Shown: positions 29,601-38,800 of the stretch, one piece after another
How positions within the stretch are numbered: the first letter of the stretch is position 1
Layout of the letters: each line of letters opens with the position of its first letter
Assembly: GCA_937873135.1 (NCBI GenBank)
Contig: CALMVQ010000004.1
Location: forward strand, 1 to 64,000
DNA from: an uncultured Scytonema sp.
GTDB lineage: Bacteria > Cyanobacteriota > Cyanobacteriia > Cyanobacteriales > Nostocaceae
Direction: 5' to 3'
Length of the DNA stretch: 64,000 bases
Translations under genes and position numbers: made by a program
The notes under the pieces: generated by a model
Databases searched by the model: none
Told to the model about the DNA's origin: nothing
Seen by the model: only the letters and a program-made list of their open reading frames with translations

Positions 29601-29700
29601 CAGCATTAAACCGAGTTTCGTTCAAGCTCCAGTCTGTATAAATCAAATCTTGTAAACGACCTGTAGTATTCATTGGTGAGGAAGTGGAGAGTGGCGGCAT
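26698..29700 (-). CDS. Family GH65 disaccharide phosphorylase fused to beta-phosphoglucomutase
   Basis: Bifunctional 1000-residue protein. Seen: residues 10-745 are a GH65 enzyme (catalytic-acid block EVIGADEYHEKVDNNAFTN, phosphate-site block YGSSLGPAIHAI); residues about 787-1000 are a HAD-fold beta-phosphoglucomutase (FDLDGVLTDTAEYHYRAW, GSASKNA, VVVEDAAAGIEAALAAGM). Known: GH65 phosphorylases split alpha-glucosides such as maltose, trehalose or kojibiose with phosphate into glucose and beta-glucose 1-phosphate; beta-PGM turns that into glucose 6-phosphate. The fusion puts consecutive steps on one chain. The disaccharide cannot be told. A Ser/Thr-rich linker (745-785) joins the parts. Downstream of the sucrose-synthase-like gene. 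Confidence 0.9.
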   Translation of the reverse strand: MPPLSTSSPMNTTGRLQDLIYTDWSLNETRFNADKLHYRETVFTIGNGYLGTRGAFEEGYRRASPATLVHGVYDDVPVVYTELVNCPDWLPLVVIVDGDRFRLDRGDILSYERQLDLHRGILSRRIRWRSPGGKIIDIHLERFASLADKHVLAVRCQLTPVDCDGVSVEIQGSINGYPENQGFNHWELLDQGKNDQGVWLQVRTRSSRIELGMAAGMRITGTKATFQVASAPGYPTLTTTFQASSGETVTVEKFITVFTSREEKEPILAAQAKLTELPSYSSLIAAHEQAWEEVWDKSDILIEGDTKAQLAVRYNLFQLLSASPHDDKVSIPAKTLSGFGYRGHVFWDTEIFILPFFTYTQPETARKLLTYRYHTINGAQRKAAYDGYKGAMYAWESADTGDEVTPRWSLPHDPYGEDIRIWCRDREIHISSDIVYAIWYYWQATGDSEWMQLYGAEIILDTAVFWMSRVEWNTKQERYEIREVIGADEYHEKVDNNAFTNKMVQWHLSKAIIVYDWLSSNFPSRATELQLKLNLTSERRSRWQDIATNIWIPHDQSTGLIEQFEGFFKLEDINLEEYEPRTKSMQAILGIEGCNKRQVLKQPDVLMLLYLMRQSRESPYSPEVLQKNWDYYAPRTDITYGSSLGPAIHAILASDLGKSVEAYQRFMQAAMVDLEDVRGNAHEGIHGASAGGVWQAAIWGFGGIQLTQDGPVANPHLPPGWKRLKFKFHWRGTWHEFDLRSAAEEVGEKLTSSSSDSPTPKTYTEKHSFSTDSVTQMPSPTTHSPNILGFIFDLDGVLTDTAEYHYRAWQKLADEEGLPFDRQANEALRGVSRRESLLIIIGKRQYSEAQIQEMMDRKNRYYVESIENISSEDLLPGSLAFLAELRQAGIKIAIGSASKNAHTVVEKLGIADRVDAIADGYSVQHPKPAPDLFLFAANQLGLEPARCVVVEDAAAGIEAALAAGMWAVGLGPSERVGAAHVVLPSLADVTWTDLQAKLKC

Positions 29701-29806
29701 CCTATTCGGGAGTGGGGGACATTCAAAGCAGGAAGTAGAAGGAAAATAATTTATTATTTATAATTCCTACTCCTCATTCCAAGACGAACCACGCCCTATT
29801 TTCTTT

Positions 29807-32215
29807 CTATGTGTTATGAGAGTGAATTTGTTCCGCTCTGGGTTTATATATCAGATAATACAAGGCTTCTATGTAACGTAGCAGAGCTTCGCGATTGTTG
29901 CGATAAACATAGTTCCAAAAACCATAGACTTTAGCTAGCGACAGCAGTTGATTTGTGTGTGAACGCCAGTTGTATTGTTCGCGAATGCGCTTAATAGCAC
30001 GTTCGGATATTTCCTGCCAGTATTGAGGATGAGTATCGCATTGATTGATAAAGTCCAAAATTTTCTGGGCTGTTCCTTCCAAGTCTATGGGGTTGAGGTG
30101 AAACGCATTTTCTCGATCTTGAACAATTTCCGAAGAACCGCCAAATTGAGTCACGAAAGTTGGCAACCCAGAGATCATCGCCTCAAGAATCGTTAATCCA
30201 AAAGGTGCGAATCGGGCAAAGTGGACAAAAATTCCTTGGCGATCTGCAATGACTCGGTAGGTTTCGGCAATTTCACGGCGGTTGAGACGCATCGCCGACC
30301 AACGGATGTGACCATGGAGATGAAATTCGTCAATGATTCCGCGAAGTTTTGCGATTTCTCTTGCTTCTTCTTCATTGGCAGCTTGATCTGGATGAATTTT
30401 GCTGGTGAAGAGGATTAGGTTACAACGTTCTTGCAATTCCTGACTTTTGCCAAAGAATTCAGCCAAACCGGAAAGATTTTTGATCGAGTTGACAGAAGCG
30501 AGCGCAAAGAGTGGTCGCTTGTTGGGATTTTCTAAATGACCAAGGATGTGGGGCGCAACTTCTGTAAAGAGTAAGTCGTGGATTTGGATGCGATCGCTTT
30601 CTTTGCGGTCTTCTGTTTGAGTATATGGAAAGAAAATGTTTTCATCCACCCCAGGCGGCACCACGTTGAACTTGGGATTAAACAAATTAATGCCATCAAC
30701 TACGTGATACAGATGAGGCATGGTAAAATGTTTGTAAGACTCGTACTGTCCGACCGTTTCGGGTGTGCCGACAATTTCTTGGTAGGAAGATGTAATGATA
30801 AAGTCCGCTGCGTTGATGTTGATAAGGTCAGCGGTAAATTGCACTGAAAAGTGGTATTGTGCTTCTAATTCTTGCCAATATAAATTGCTGAACAAGTATT
30901 TTGGCTTTTCCAGCGAATGGGCAATATTGCAGTGAATCACTTTAAAGCGACGGGCGAGGAGAAAGGCAACTAAATTTCCATCTGTGTAATTGCCAATAAT
31001 TAAATTAGGTTTTCCTCCTAGTTGTAGCAATTCCTTTTCCGCATCAAGGGCAAAGTTTTCTAGGTAAGGCCAAATCTCAAATTTAGAAATCCAGTTTTGG
31101 GTGAGAGAATCTGAGTCTTGGAAAGGAACGCGCAAAATCCAGCCGTTTTGAGTTGACTCGATTTTTTCGAGGCGGAGGTTGCAGTTTGTTCCTTCACAGT
31201 TGGGAATCAGGCGGGTGAGAATAATGACTTGAGGTTGGATGCCCAAAAAATCAAGTCCGGCAAGTTTAATATCTTCCTGTAGCTTGTTTTCCAAATAACG
31301 CGCTTGGTCGAGAACGTAAACGACTTGACTGCTTGTTTCCGTTCGTCCCAAAACATCTTCTTGGCCCACCCAACCGTGTATGGAAATTATAACCGCACGA
31401 AAAATGACCGGGAGGCGGGAAACAAAGGCTTCTAAGATGGCTGGTTCTGGAGTATCTATTAATCTGTTGAAGAGTTCTAGGGTTTCACGCACTCTAGAAG
31501 CGGTGTTTCCCCAGCCTGGTTCAAAGCCTAGTTCTTGGAGTTGAGAGTGAAATTGTTCGTAAGATGATTCCGGTGGTTGTTGACTTACAAAACTGATCGC
31601 TTGCTTGAGGTGTTGAATCAGCTGCTGACTTGAGTGGATGCGATCGTTGAGTAGTAGAGGAATATTATCCTGTTGGTGCTGTTGCAAGACCGATAATAAT
31701 GCTTCCAACCAATACTCTGAGTCGGTAAACAGTTTTTCGCACAGAGTACGGTTGACTACCCCTAATCCTTGACCGATATTTCTAGAGTCACGGATAGTTG
31801 GGGTATTCTCGTAAAAAGGACTAAAGTCTATCTCTAAAATTTGAGCTTGGTAACTGTTCACAAGGCGATCGCGCAGATCAAGTAATGCTTGCGGTGTCAT
31901 CAGTTCGCAGCTATCTAAGCTTATGGGAAATCGCCAGACTTGTTGACTGGCAATCCAAGGTCTGACAACAAACCAGTAACCTTCTTCTAAAATAATTTCA
32001 TGAGTGTGATGAATCAGCCTGCCTAAAGAAGAAGAGTGGTAAAAGTACCCAGGCTTTTCGGATTGCTGGCAATAATCTATGAAAGCAAGCAGAATCTCAT
32101 TTTTTAAGAAATATTTTTTACCTGATGCACTCAACTCACTGAGCAACTGACCCAGATCTGCTTTTTCGTCACTGTTTAAGACCGATTGAACCAGTTTATC
32201 CATACCAACCACCAT
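29807..32215 (-). CDS. Sucrose synthase-like glycosyltransferase with altered active-site residues
   Basis: Seen: full-length (802 aa) sucrose-synthase architecture with the N-terminal regulatory domain, HGWVGQEDVLG, VVYVLDQARYLE, HCNIAHSLEKPKY, TSSYQEIVGTPETVGQYESY and VPPGVDENIFFPYT, then a GT-B C-terminal domain. Three catalytic positions differ from the family: the GG of the DTGGQ loop is Ser295-Ser296; the Arg of the ARLDRVKN block is Ser574 (Lys579 kept); and the first Glu of the E-x7-E motif (EAFGLTVLE) is Ala670 (codon 30206-30208), Glu678 kept. Known: those Arg and Glu residues bind the UDP-sugar phosphates and act in catalysis. Inferred: non-canonical or regulatory paralogue. Alternative start ATG at 32203. 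Confidence 0.85.
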   Translation of the reverse strand: MVVGMDKLVQSVLNSDEKADLGQLLSELSASGKKYFLKNEILLAFIDYCQQSEKPGYFYHSSSLGRLIHHTHEIILEEGYWFVVRPWIASQQVWRFPISLDSCELMTPQALLDLRDRLVNSYQAQILEIDFSPFYENTPTIRDSRNIGQGLGVVNRTLCEKLFTDSEYWLEALLSVLQQHQQDNIPLLLNDRIHSSQQLIQHLKQAISFVSQQPPESSYEQFHSQLQELGFEPGWGNTASRVRETLELFNRLIDTPEPAILEAFVSRLPVIFRAVIISIHGWVGQEDVLGRTETSSQVVYVLDQARYLENKLQEDIKLAGLDFLGIQPQVIILTRLIPNCEGTNCNLRLEKIESTQNGWILRVPFQDSDSLTQNWISKFEIWPYLENFALDAEKELLQLGGKPNLIIGNYTDGNLVAFLLARRFKVIHCNIAHSLEKPKYLFSNLYWQELEAQYHFSVQFTADLININAADFIITSSYQEIVGTPETVGQYESYKHFTMPHLYHVVDGINLFNPKFNVVPPGVDENIFFPYTQTEDRKESDRIQIHDLLFTEVAPHILGHLENPNKRPLFALASVNSIKNLSGLAEFFGKSQELQERCNLILFTSKIHPDQAANEEEAREIAKLRGIIDEFHLHGHIRWSAMRLNRREIAETYRVIADRQGIFVHFARFAPFGLTILEAMISGLPTFVTQFGGSSEIVQDRENAFHLNPIDLEGTAQKILDFINQCDTHPQYWQEISERAIKRIREQYNWRSHTNQLLSLAKVYGFWNYVYRNNREALLRYIEALYYLIYKPRAEQIHSHNT

Positions 32216-32414
32216 TTAGCTAGGTTTAGCTAATGCTGTTATTTATCCTTCGTTCCTAGTCCCTAGTGCTTTGTGCGCGATCGCTACCGACTTTTAACTT
32301 GAAACGATTTTCAATACTTTGTCTATCCTCTAGCTTAGCACATTCGGTAGTAAGCGCGTTTTAGGTGTGTAATTTATGGGTAATAGTTACTACCCCCATA
32401 TATGAGTGATCCCT

Positions 32415-32520
32415 AAAAATAAATAGCACTAAGGAAATAGGTGGATAAAATCTTTTATCCAGCGCTAGCGTACGCGACTACGACTCTCGTTCTAGAACGA
32501 ACGGCACGGGCATTTATTTC
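32415..32520. repeat. AAATAAAT/cggcacgg inverted-repeat element, short copy
   Basis: Left end aaaaataaat (32415-32424), right end acggcacgggcatttattt (32501-32519). The internal gctagcgtacgcgactacgac is the complement of cgtagtcgcgcacgctagc in the longer copy between frp and ocp (42038-42212). Two copies of the same small element family, in opposite orientation. Confidence 0.65.
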
Positions 32521-32539
32521 TTGGCAATATGCAAAGGAC

Positions 32540-33379
32540 TCAATTCTTGATCCCTGTTGTTGCGATCCCCTGGAGAAACTGACGTTGACCAAGGAGAAAT
32601 AGTAACATTACTGGTACAGTGGCTATAGTCACTGCTGCCATAAGTAAAGGCCAATTATTCGTAAACTGCTCTTGAAAGTCAGCTATTGCTAGCTGTACTG
32701 TCCTTAATTCTGGTCGTGTCGTAAACACTAATGGCTTAAACACATCATTCCACTCACCGATAAAGGTGAATAAGAAAAGTGTTACCAAAGCAGGACGTGA
32801 TAAAGGAAGCATAACTCGCCATAATATTTGCAGTCTGTTTGCCCCATCTATAGCTGCTGCTTCCTCTAATTCCACCGGAATGGTTTGAAAATACTGCCTT
32901 AACAAGAAAATACCAAAACCGTTGACAGCTGTTGGTAAAATTAGAGCCCAATATGTGTTAATTAAGTGTCCCCACTTTAAAATCAAAAAGATCGGAATCA
33001 CCAACATCTGAAAGGGAATAACGAGTGTTGCGATCACAACTAGCAGCAGTGCTTGTTTTCCACGAAATTTTAGCCTTGCCAGAGCGTAACCTGCTAAAGC
33101 GGAAGTTACAATTTGAAAGGCAGTGACAGCCAGTGCTACCAAGCTAGAGTTAGCAAATGCTAGTAAAAATTTACCTCGTTGCCAAGCATCGCGGTAGTTA
33201 GCTAAAGACCAGCTATTTTTAGCTAACATATCAGGAGAGGCACCAGGAGGCGCAAAGGATGTCAGGAAGACTACAAGTAACGGTAGTAAGATGATCGCAG
33301 CTAACAGTATGAGTACTCCTTGAGTCCAAGGAACTTTAGATGGGTTGTGAAGAGTCATCGATCTATAGTCTTCTGCCAT
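32540..33379 (-). CDS. Carbohydrate ABC transporter permease (MalG type)
   Basis: Inner-membrane permease of a binding-protein-dependent sugar importer. Seen: six hydrophobic segments (first at residues 20-42) and the EAA loop EEAAAIDGANRLQILWRVML followed by PLSRPALV, the site that contacts the ATPase subunit. Length 279 aa is standard for the second permease of CUT1 systems. The partner permease, binding protein and ATPase are not in the window. Same strand as the sucrose-synthase-like and GH65 genes, about 320 bases upstream of them, with a repeat element between, so one functional sugar cluster is plausible. Internal ATG at residue 8 is an alternative start. Confidence 0.9.
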   Translation of the reverse strand: MAEDYRSMTLHNPSKVPWTQGVLILLAAIILLPLLVVFLTSFAPPGASPDMLAKNSWSLANYRDAWQRGKFLLAFANSSLVALAVTAFQIVTSALAGYALARLKFRGKQALLLVVIATLVIPFQMLVIPIFLILKWGHLINTYWALILPTAVNGFGIFLLRQYFQTIPVELEEAAAIDGANRLQILWRVMLPLSRPALVTLFLFTFIGEWNDVFKPLVFTTRPELRTVQLAIADFQEQFTNNWPLLMAAVTIATVPVMLLFLLGQRQFLQGIATTGIKN

Positions 33380-33567
33380 GGTTTCGACCCGATGATTTCA
33401 AGGTTGAGTTTTGCAGATGAGCTTGAGCTAATTCCCTCAGCTAAAGTTAATCTATTAACATAGTGACTTGTTAAGTTAAATTAAAGCACAGTTACTTTGA
33501 CCCTAAATGCCTGGGGTTAAACGATTTTTAGTATTAAATAATTCACATTCACAGGAGTGAACATACT

Positions 33568-34260
33568 ATGCAGCTAGTTGCAGAATCGGAAATTGATTAT
33601 CAAAGCGAAACTTACAAAGACGCTTATAGCCGGATTAATGCGATTGTCATCGAAGGGGAACAAGAAGCCCATGAGAATTACATTCAACTGGGAGAAATGC
33701 TACCAGAACAACAGGACGATCTGATTCGCCTGTCTAAGATGGAAAGTCGCCACAAGAAAGGATTTGAAGCTTGTGGTCGTAATTTGCATGTTGTCCCAGA
33801 CATGCCATTTGCTAAAGAGTTTTTTGCACCGTTACACGAAAACTTCCAAAAAGCGGCAGCTGAAGGGAAAGTTGTTACCTGCTTGTTGATTCAGTCTTTG
33901 ATTATTGAATGTTTTGCGATCGCGGCATACAACATTTACATCCCCTTTGCAGATGCTTTTGCCCGCAAAATTACGGAGAATGTGGTAAAAGACGAATACA
34001 GCCATCTGAATTTTGGCGAAGTTTGGTTGACAGAACACTTTGCTGAATCTAAAGCCGAATTAGAGGAAGCCAACCGCCAGAATCTTCCCATTGTCTGGAA
34101 AATGCTCAACTCAGTAGAGGCAGATGCCCGGATATTGATGATGGAAAAAGATGCTTTAATTGAAGACTTCATGATTCAGTACGGAGAAGCTCTGAGCAAC
34201 ATTGGTTTCACAACCCGTGATATCATGCGTCTATCAGCATACGGACTCAAGGCTGCTTAA
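33568..34260 (+). CDS. ado: Aldehyde-deformylating oxygenase (alkane synthesis)
   Basis: Ferritin-like di-iron enzyme that converts fatty aldehydes to alkanes plus formate, with ferredoxin electrons and O2. Seen: all six iron ligands: Glu31 (IEGEQEAHE), Glu59 and His62 (KMESRHKKG), Glu114 (LIIECFA), Glu143 and His146 ([11 protein letters not shown]). Length 230 aa is normal. Ribosome site CAGGAG lies 11-15 bases upstream of the ATG. Followed by aar 204 bases downstream, the conserved cyanobacterial arrangement. Confidence 0.98.
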   Translation: MQLVAESEIDYQSETYKDAYSRINAIVIEGEQEAHENYIQLGEMLPEQQDDLIRLSKMESRHKKGFEACGRNLHVVPDMPFAKEFFAPLHENFQKAAAEGKVVTCLLIQSLIIECFAIAAYNIYIPFADAFARKITENVVKDEYSHLNFGEVWLTEHFAESKAELEEANRQNLPIVWKMLNSVEADARILMMEKDALIEDFMIQYGEALSNIGFTTRDIMRLSAYGLKAA

Positions 34261-34369
34261 ATAAGGGAGCGGGCAGATGTAGACACGCGATATGTTGCGT
34301 TTGTCAAAAGGTTAGGCGTAGGAGCGGCTTTAATTCAAATAACTTATGAGTCAATGCGCTCCTTGACGT

Positions 34370-34386
34370 TAAACCCGCCCGTACAC
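34370..34386. repeat. Half copy of the GGGCGGGTTT element
   Basis: The ado-aar gap contains ttaaacccgcccgtac, the right arm of the element found complete at 14553, 35545 and 38741, here without a clean left arm. Confidence 0.5.
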
Positions 34387-34464
34387 GATGCTTTCTGTCT
34401 TACATGCTGCTCCTCACAACCGCTCTCACCTCTTCAACCAAGGACACGCTGAGTAAAACAATAC

Positions 34465-35484
34465 ATGTTTGGTTTAATTGGACATCTTACAAGTTTAGAA
34501 CACGCGCAGTCGGTAGCCAGAGAGTTGGGTTACCCAGAGTATGCAGATCAAGGGTTAGATTTTTGGTGCAGTGCGCCGCCTCAAATTGTCGATAATATTA
34601 CTGTTACAAGTGTTACCGGCCAAAAGATAGAAGGGCGGTATGTAGAATCTTGCTTTTTGCCAGAAATGCTGGCAACACGTCGCATCAAGGCAGCAACACG
34701 CAAAATTCTTAATGCTATGGCACATGCTCAAAAGCATGGTATAAATATCACAGCTTTAGGTGGATTTTCTTCAATTATTTTTGAAAATTTTAACTTGGAG
34801 CAGTTTAGGCAAGTTCGTAATATTAAATTAGAGTTTGAACAATTTACTACAGGGAACACCCATACGGCTTACATTATTTGCAAGCAAGTGGAACAAGCCT
34901 CGAAGCGAATCGGCATCGAACTCTCAAAAGCGACTGTTGCTGTGTGTGGGGCTAGTGGCGATATTGGGAGTGCTATCTGTCGATGGTTAGGTGCGAAAAC
35001 AGATGTTAAAGAACTTCTGCTCATAGCCCGAAACCAAGAACGTCTCAATGAGTTGCAATCTCAACTGGGGCGGGGAACAATTATGGCTTTAGAAGAAGCC
35101 CTGCCGTTCGCTGATATTATAGTTTGGGTAGCCAGTATGCCTAAAGGCGTGGAAATTGATCCCACTATTTTAAAGCAACCCTGTTTGATCATTGATGGAG
35201 GTTATCCGAAAAATTTGGCAACAAAAGTTCAGCATCCAGGTGTACATGTGCTGAATGGTGGGATTGTGGAGCATTCCCTGGATATTGACTGGAAAATTAT
35301 GAATATTGTCAATATGGAAGCTCCAGCACGTCAATTGTTTGCCTGTTTTGCCGAATCAATGCTGCTGGAATTTGAGAAGTTATACACTAACTTTTCTTGG
35401 GGACGCAATCAGATTACTGTAGAAAAAATGGAGCAAATTGGTCAGGTGTCTGTAAAACACGGATTTAGACCTCTTTTAGTATAA
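34465..35484 (+). CDS. aar: Long-chain acyl-[acyl-carrier-protein] reductase
   Basis: Reduces acyl-ACP (or acyl-CoA) to fatty aldehyde with NADPH, supplying ado. Seen: N-terminal [15 protein letters not shown], the nucleotide-binding motif [19 protein letters not shown], and the C-terminal block [15 protein letters not shown] containing the cysteine expected to carry the acyl thioester. Length 339 aa matches the family. ATG at 34465 lacks a strong ribosome site. Lies between ado and accA, so fatty-acid initiation and aldehyde formation are neighbours. Confidence 0.97.
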   Translation: MFGLIGHLTSLEHAQSVARELGYPEYADQGLDFWCSAPPQIVDNITVTSVTGQKIEGRYVESCFLPEMLATRRIKAATRKILNAMAHAQKHGINITALGGFSSIIFENFNLEQFRQVRNIKLEFEQFTTGNTHTAYIICKQVEQASKRIGIELSKATVAVCGASGDIGSAICRWLGAKTDVKELLLIARNQERLNELQSQLGRGTIMALEEALPFADIIVWVASMPKGVEIDPTILKQPCLIIDGGYPKNLATKVQHPGVHVLNGGIVEHSLDIDWKIMNIVNMEAPARQLFACFAESMLLEFEKLYTNFSWGRNQITVEKMEQIGQVSVKHGFRPLLV

Positions 35485-35489
35485 AAGTA

Positions 35490-35516
35490 AGGAGTGAGGA
35501 GTGAGGAATACAAACT
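35490..35516. repeat. Heptamer repeat (ggagtga) after aar
   Basis: Consecutive aaggagtgaggagtgagga units directly behind the aar stop codon, another STRR-type tract. Confidence 0.6.
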
Positions 35517-35544
35517 CTAAACTTCTAACTCCCTTGCCTCATGT

Positions 35545-35608
35545 ACGGGCGGGTTTCATAAGATTTTGTCTTCGCTCTCGCGATGTTCTTTCTATTAAAC
35601 CCGCCCCT
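35545..35608. repeat. GGGCGGGTTT inverted-repeat element, copy B
   Basis: Arms GGGCGGGTTT (35547-35556) and AAACCCGCCC (35597-35606) are exact complements; the interior matches copy A (14553-14616) closely. It sits just upstream of accA, as copy A sits just upstream of chlN. Confidence 0.8.
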
Positions 35609-35640
35609 ACTAACTAACTCTCAACTCATCACGAGCGAAA

Positions 35641-36621
35641 ATGGCAACTACTGAACGTAAACCTCTACTGTTAGATTTTGAAAAGCCGCTAGCAGAACTT
35701 GCAAACAGAATCGAACAAATTCGGCAACTGGCAGAAGAAAATAGCGTCGATGTTTCTAGTGAAATTCGGAAATTAGAAACACGGGCTATGCAACTGCGTG
35801 AGGAAATTTTCAGTAGTTTATCGCCGTCTCAAAGACTCCAAGTCGCCCGTCATCCCCGCCGTCCGAGTACTCTAGATTACATTCAAGCAATAAGTGATGA
35901 ATGGATGGAGTTGCATGGCGATCGCTGTGGTTATGACGATCTGGCTTTAATTGGTGGTGTGGGACGTTTGGATGGGGAACCCGTGGTTATGTTGGGCAAT
36001 CAAAAAGGTCGCGATACCAAAGATAATATTGCTCGTAACTTTGGGATGGCATCCCCAAGTGGATATCGCAAGGCAATGCGGTTGATGGAACATGCCAACA
36101 AATTTGGGATGCCGATTTTGACTTTCATTGATACGCCAGGTGCTTTGGCGACAGTGGAAGCAGACAAAGGTGCAGGGGAAGCGATCGCCTATAATTTGCG
36201 TTCTATGTTCTGCTTGGATGTGCCGATTATCTGTACGGTGATTGGTGAAGCCTTTTCTGGAGGCGCATTGGGGATCGGTGTAGGCGATCGTCTGCTGATG
36301 TATGAACACTCGGTTTACACTGTGATTACTCCGGAAGCTTGTGCTGCCATTTTATGGAAAGATGCCACCAAAGCCGCGCAAGCAGCAGCTGTTTTAAAAA
36401 TGACCTCAGTTGACCTCAAAAATTTGGAAATTATCGACCAAATATTGCCCGAACCTGTTGGGGGTGCACATTCCGATCCCTTGAAAGCAGCTACAACCCT
36501 CAAGCAAGCCCTGTTGGATAATTTGAAATATCTTAAAAGCTTAACTCCTCAAGAACGACGGCAGATGAGGTATGAAAAATTCCGCAATATCGGTGTTTTC
36601 ACTGAAGTTCCTCACTCATAA
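35641..36621 (+). CDS. accA: Acetyl-CoA carboxylase carboxyltransferase subunit alpha
   Basis: Half of the carboxyltransferase that makes malonyl-CoA from acetyl-CoA and carboxybiotin. Seen: N-terminal ACCA domain ([19 protein letters not shown]), [26 protein letters not shown], and the crotonase-fold glycine blocks [19 protein letters not shown] and [13 protein letters not shown]. Length 326 aa is normal. Downstream of ado-aar; the gap contains a mobile repeat, so co-transcription is uncertain. Confidence 0.97.
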   Translation: MATTERKPLLLDFEKPLAELANRIEQIRQLAEENSVDVSSEIRKLETRAMQLREEIFSSLSPSQRLQVARHPRRPSTLDYIQAISDEWMELHGDRCGYDDLALIGGVGRLDGEPVVMLGNQKGRDTKDNIARNFGMASPSGYRKAMRLMEHANKFGMPILTFIDTPGALATVEADKGAGEAIAYNLRSMFCLDVPIICTVIGEAFSGGALGIGVGDRLLMYEHSVYTVITPEACAAILWKDATKAAQAAAVLKMTSVDLKNLEIIDQILPEPVGGAHSDPLKAATTLKQALLDNLKYLKSLTPQERRQMRYEKFRNIGVFTEVPHS

Positions 36622-36662
36622 GGCGTGAGATGCTTAAATAGCAAAACAGCAATGCTATAATG

Positions 36663-36706
36663 CCTATGGATGGTAAAGATTTTCAACAATCTTCTCAAAC
36701 CATAGG
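36663..36706 (+). terminator. Nested hairpin after accA
   Basis: Outer arms CCTATGG (36663-36669)/CCATAGG (36700-36706) and inner arms AAGATT (36676-36681)/AATCTT (36688-36693), 42 bases after the accA stop. Termination is inferred from position. The remaining ~440 bases to the SDR gene hold no recognisable gene and are A+T-rich. Confidence 0.4.
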
Positions 36707-37152
36707 TGTTTGCATTTATGGTCATTTGTCGTTTTTCCTCACCCTTGGATTATCGACTCATGACCTGCTTATCGGTATCAGGGTGAGATCAAATAAAGGG
36801 AAATTTGAACTAATACCATAGAGAAATTTGGGGAATTCTGTGTAGAAGATTCCTATTCAACTAGAGCAATTCAGTTTGTGTATAATTTGAAGACATTAAT
36901 TCAATTGTAAAAAACATTTTTGAGATTTCAAAGTTCCTCGTCTAAGTATGAGTTTTTTTTTGTAAAGATCTGTTTCGCCCTTGAGGAATTCAAACAACGA
37001 AAAATGTATTTATAGACGGTAACTAATCATAACATTGGTTGAAAACAAAGCTCAGATAATTTTTACTTTTTTCAATTTGTCCAAAAATAAGAAATTTTCA
37101 TCATGAATCTGGGTGAAGATGCTGTATCAGCACCAAAAAATTTGGAGACATC

Positions 37153-37875
37153 ATGAGTGTTGAGCAAAAACGACGTGCCTTGATTACTGGAGCAAGTAGC
37201 GGAATTGGAAAAGCGACGGCGTTGGCGTTTGCTTCAGAGGGAATAGATGTCGCTTTGATAGGACGTTCTATCGAGAAGTTGACAGCAGTTTGTGAAGCCG
37301 CGCAGCAATTTGGGGTGGAAGCGAAAGCTTATCCAGTGGATCTCGCTTGTGTCTCTCAAGTCAAAGAGAAAATGCAAGCGATCGCCCTTGATGGGGACAT
37401 AGATATTCTAGTCAACAATGCTGGCATGGGTTACACGGCAATTTTGAGCGACACCCCGTTATCAGACTGGCAGCAGGTTATTGATTTAAATTTGACAAGC
37501 GTGTTCCAGTGCATTATGGGCATTTTACCTGGAATGCGTGTTCGGGGGACAGGTATAATTATTAACGTTGCTTCTATTGCTGGCAAGCAACCATTTCCTT
37601 GCTGGGGAGCATACAGCGTCAGTAAAGCTGGTCTGATTGCTCTTTCTCAAACCCTCTCACAAGAGGAACGCATCCACGGCATTCGTGTGACTGCTCTTTG
37701 CCCTGGCTCAGTAAATACCGAAATGTGGGACACAGAAACAGTCAATTTGAACTTTGATCGCTCAAAGATGTTAACCCCAGAAATTGTGGCTCAATCAATT
37801 CTCTACACTGCTAAGTTACCAAAACAGGCAGTGATTGATGAAATGACTTTAATGCCCAGTGCGGGTACCCTCTAA
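37153..37875 (+). CDS. Short-chain dehydrogenase/reductase
   Basis: NAD(P)-dependent oxidoreductase. Seen: cofactor loop TGASSGIGKATA, NNAGMG, catalytic Ser in NVASIAG, and Y-x3-K in AYSVSKAG. 240 residues, typical of the classical SDR group; closest style is 3-oxoacyl-ACP reductase (FabG-like). Substrate not determinable. Position behind ado-aar-accA and before folE is, to my recollection, a conserved neighbourhood in filamentous cyanobacteria, so a role with fatty aldehydes/alcohols or pterins is possible but unproven. Confidence 0.9.
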   Translation: MSVEQKRRALITGASSGIGKATALAFASEGIDVALIGRSIEKLTAVCEAAQQFGVEAKAYPVDLACVSQVKEKMQAIALDGDIDILVNNAGMGYTAILSDTPLSDWQQVIDLNLTSVFQCIMGILPGMRVRGTGIIINVASIAGKQPFPCWGAYSVSKAGLIALSQTLSQEERIHGIRVTALCPGSVNTEMWDTETVNLNFDRSKMLTPEIVAQSILYTAKLPKQAVIDEMTLMPSAGTL

Positions 37876-38011
37876 TTATTTTGGATTTCGGAGTCGCAAT
37901 TTTTAGTTGTTGGTTGCCAAAAACTTATATTGCAGCAATTTTCCATTCGCACTTTTCTCAATCCAAAGTCCAATATCTAAAATCTAAACTCTTTAAGCGA
38001 AAACTGACATC

Positions 38012-38731
38012 ATGACTACTGCAAGTTCTAACGGTTCTAATTACTCTCAATCTCCTCTCATTCCCGATCTCACAGAAGCCATCAATACAAGGCCTGATCG
38101 CAACACTCACGACGGACGGCTTCCCGAATTACATCCCCAAACAGAGAAACAGATGAAGGAGCAAATGGAGGGGATGATGGACGCTGTGCGAACACTATTG
38201 GTAGGTGTCGGCGAAGATCCTGAACGTGAAGGACTTTTGAAAACACCCAAACGCGTAGCAACGGCAATGCAGTTTCTGACAAGTGGCTACAACCAGTCCT
38301 TAGAAGAAATTGTTAATGATGCCATTTTTGATGAAGGTCATAACGAGATGGTATTGGTGCGGGATATAAATATTTTTAGTATGTGCGAACACCATATGTT
38401 GCCGTTTATGGGCAAAGCTCACGTTGCATACATACCTAACCAAAAAGTCGTAGGACTCAGCAAGCTTGCTCGCATTGTCGAAATGTATTCCCGTAGGTTG
38501 CAAGTCCAAGAAAGACTCACCCGTCAAATTGCTGAAGCAGTTCAAACCATTCTCGAACCACAGGGTGTCGCCGTTGTTCTGGAAGCTACTCATATGTGCA
38601 TGGTCATGCGAGGTGTGCAAAAACCCGGCTCTTGGACTGTTACCAGCGCAATGTTAGGTGTTTTTCATGACGAACACAAAACGCGCGAAGAATTTTTTAA
38701 CTTGATTCGCCATCAGTCAACACTCTTTTAA
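38012..38731 (+). CDS. folE: GTP cyclohydrolase I
   Basis: Makes 7,8-dihydroneopterin triphosphate from GTP, the first step to folate and pterins. Seen: zinc ligands in MCEHHMLPF (Cys and His) and in [11 protein letters not shown] (second Cys), substrate block [20 protein letters not shown] and the C-terminal GSWTVTSAM. Length 239 aa includes a ~45-residue variable N-terminal tail. ATG at 38012 has no clear ribosome site. Confidence 0.97.
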   Translation: MTTASSNGSNYSQSPLIPDLTEAINTRPDRNTHDGRLPELHPQTEKQMKEQMEGMMDAVRTLLVGVGEDPEREGLLKTPKRVATAMQFLTSGYNQSLEEIVNDAIFDEGHNEMVLVRDINIFSMCEHHMLPFMGKAHVAYIPNQKVVGLSKLARIVEMYSRRLQVQERLTRQIAEAVQTILEPQGVAVVLEATHMCMVMRGVQKPGSWTVTSAMLGVFHDEHKTREEFFNLIRHQSTLF

Positions 38732-38740
38732 GTCAGAAGA

Positions 38741-38800
38741 GGCGGGTTTAATCTATAAAACATCTTCGCTCATTACTCCTATCCTCCTAAACCCGCCCGT
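38741..38800. repeat. GGGCGGGTTT inverted-repeat element, copy D
   Basis: GGCGGGTTTA (38741-38750) and TAAACCCGCC (38788-38797), exact complements, with the same acatcttcgct interior theme. It directly follows folE and could also serve as its terminator hairpin. Confidence 0.75.
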
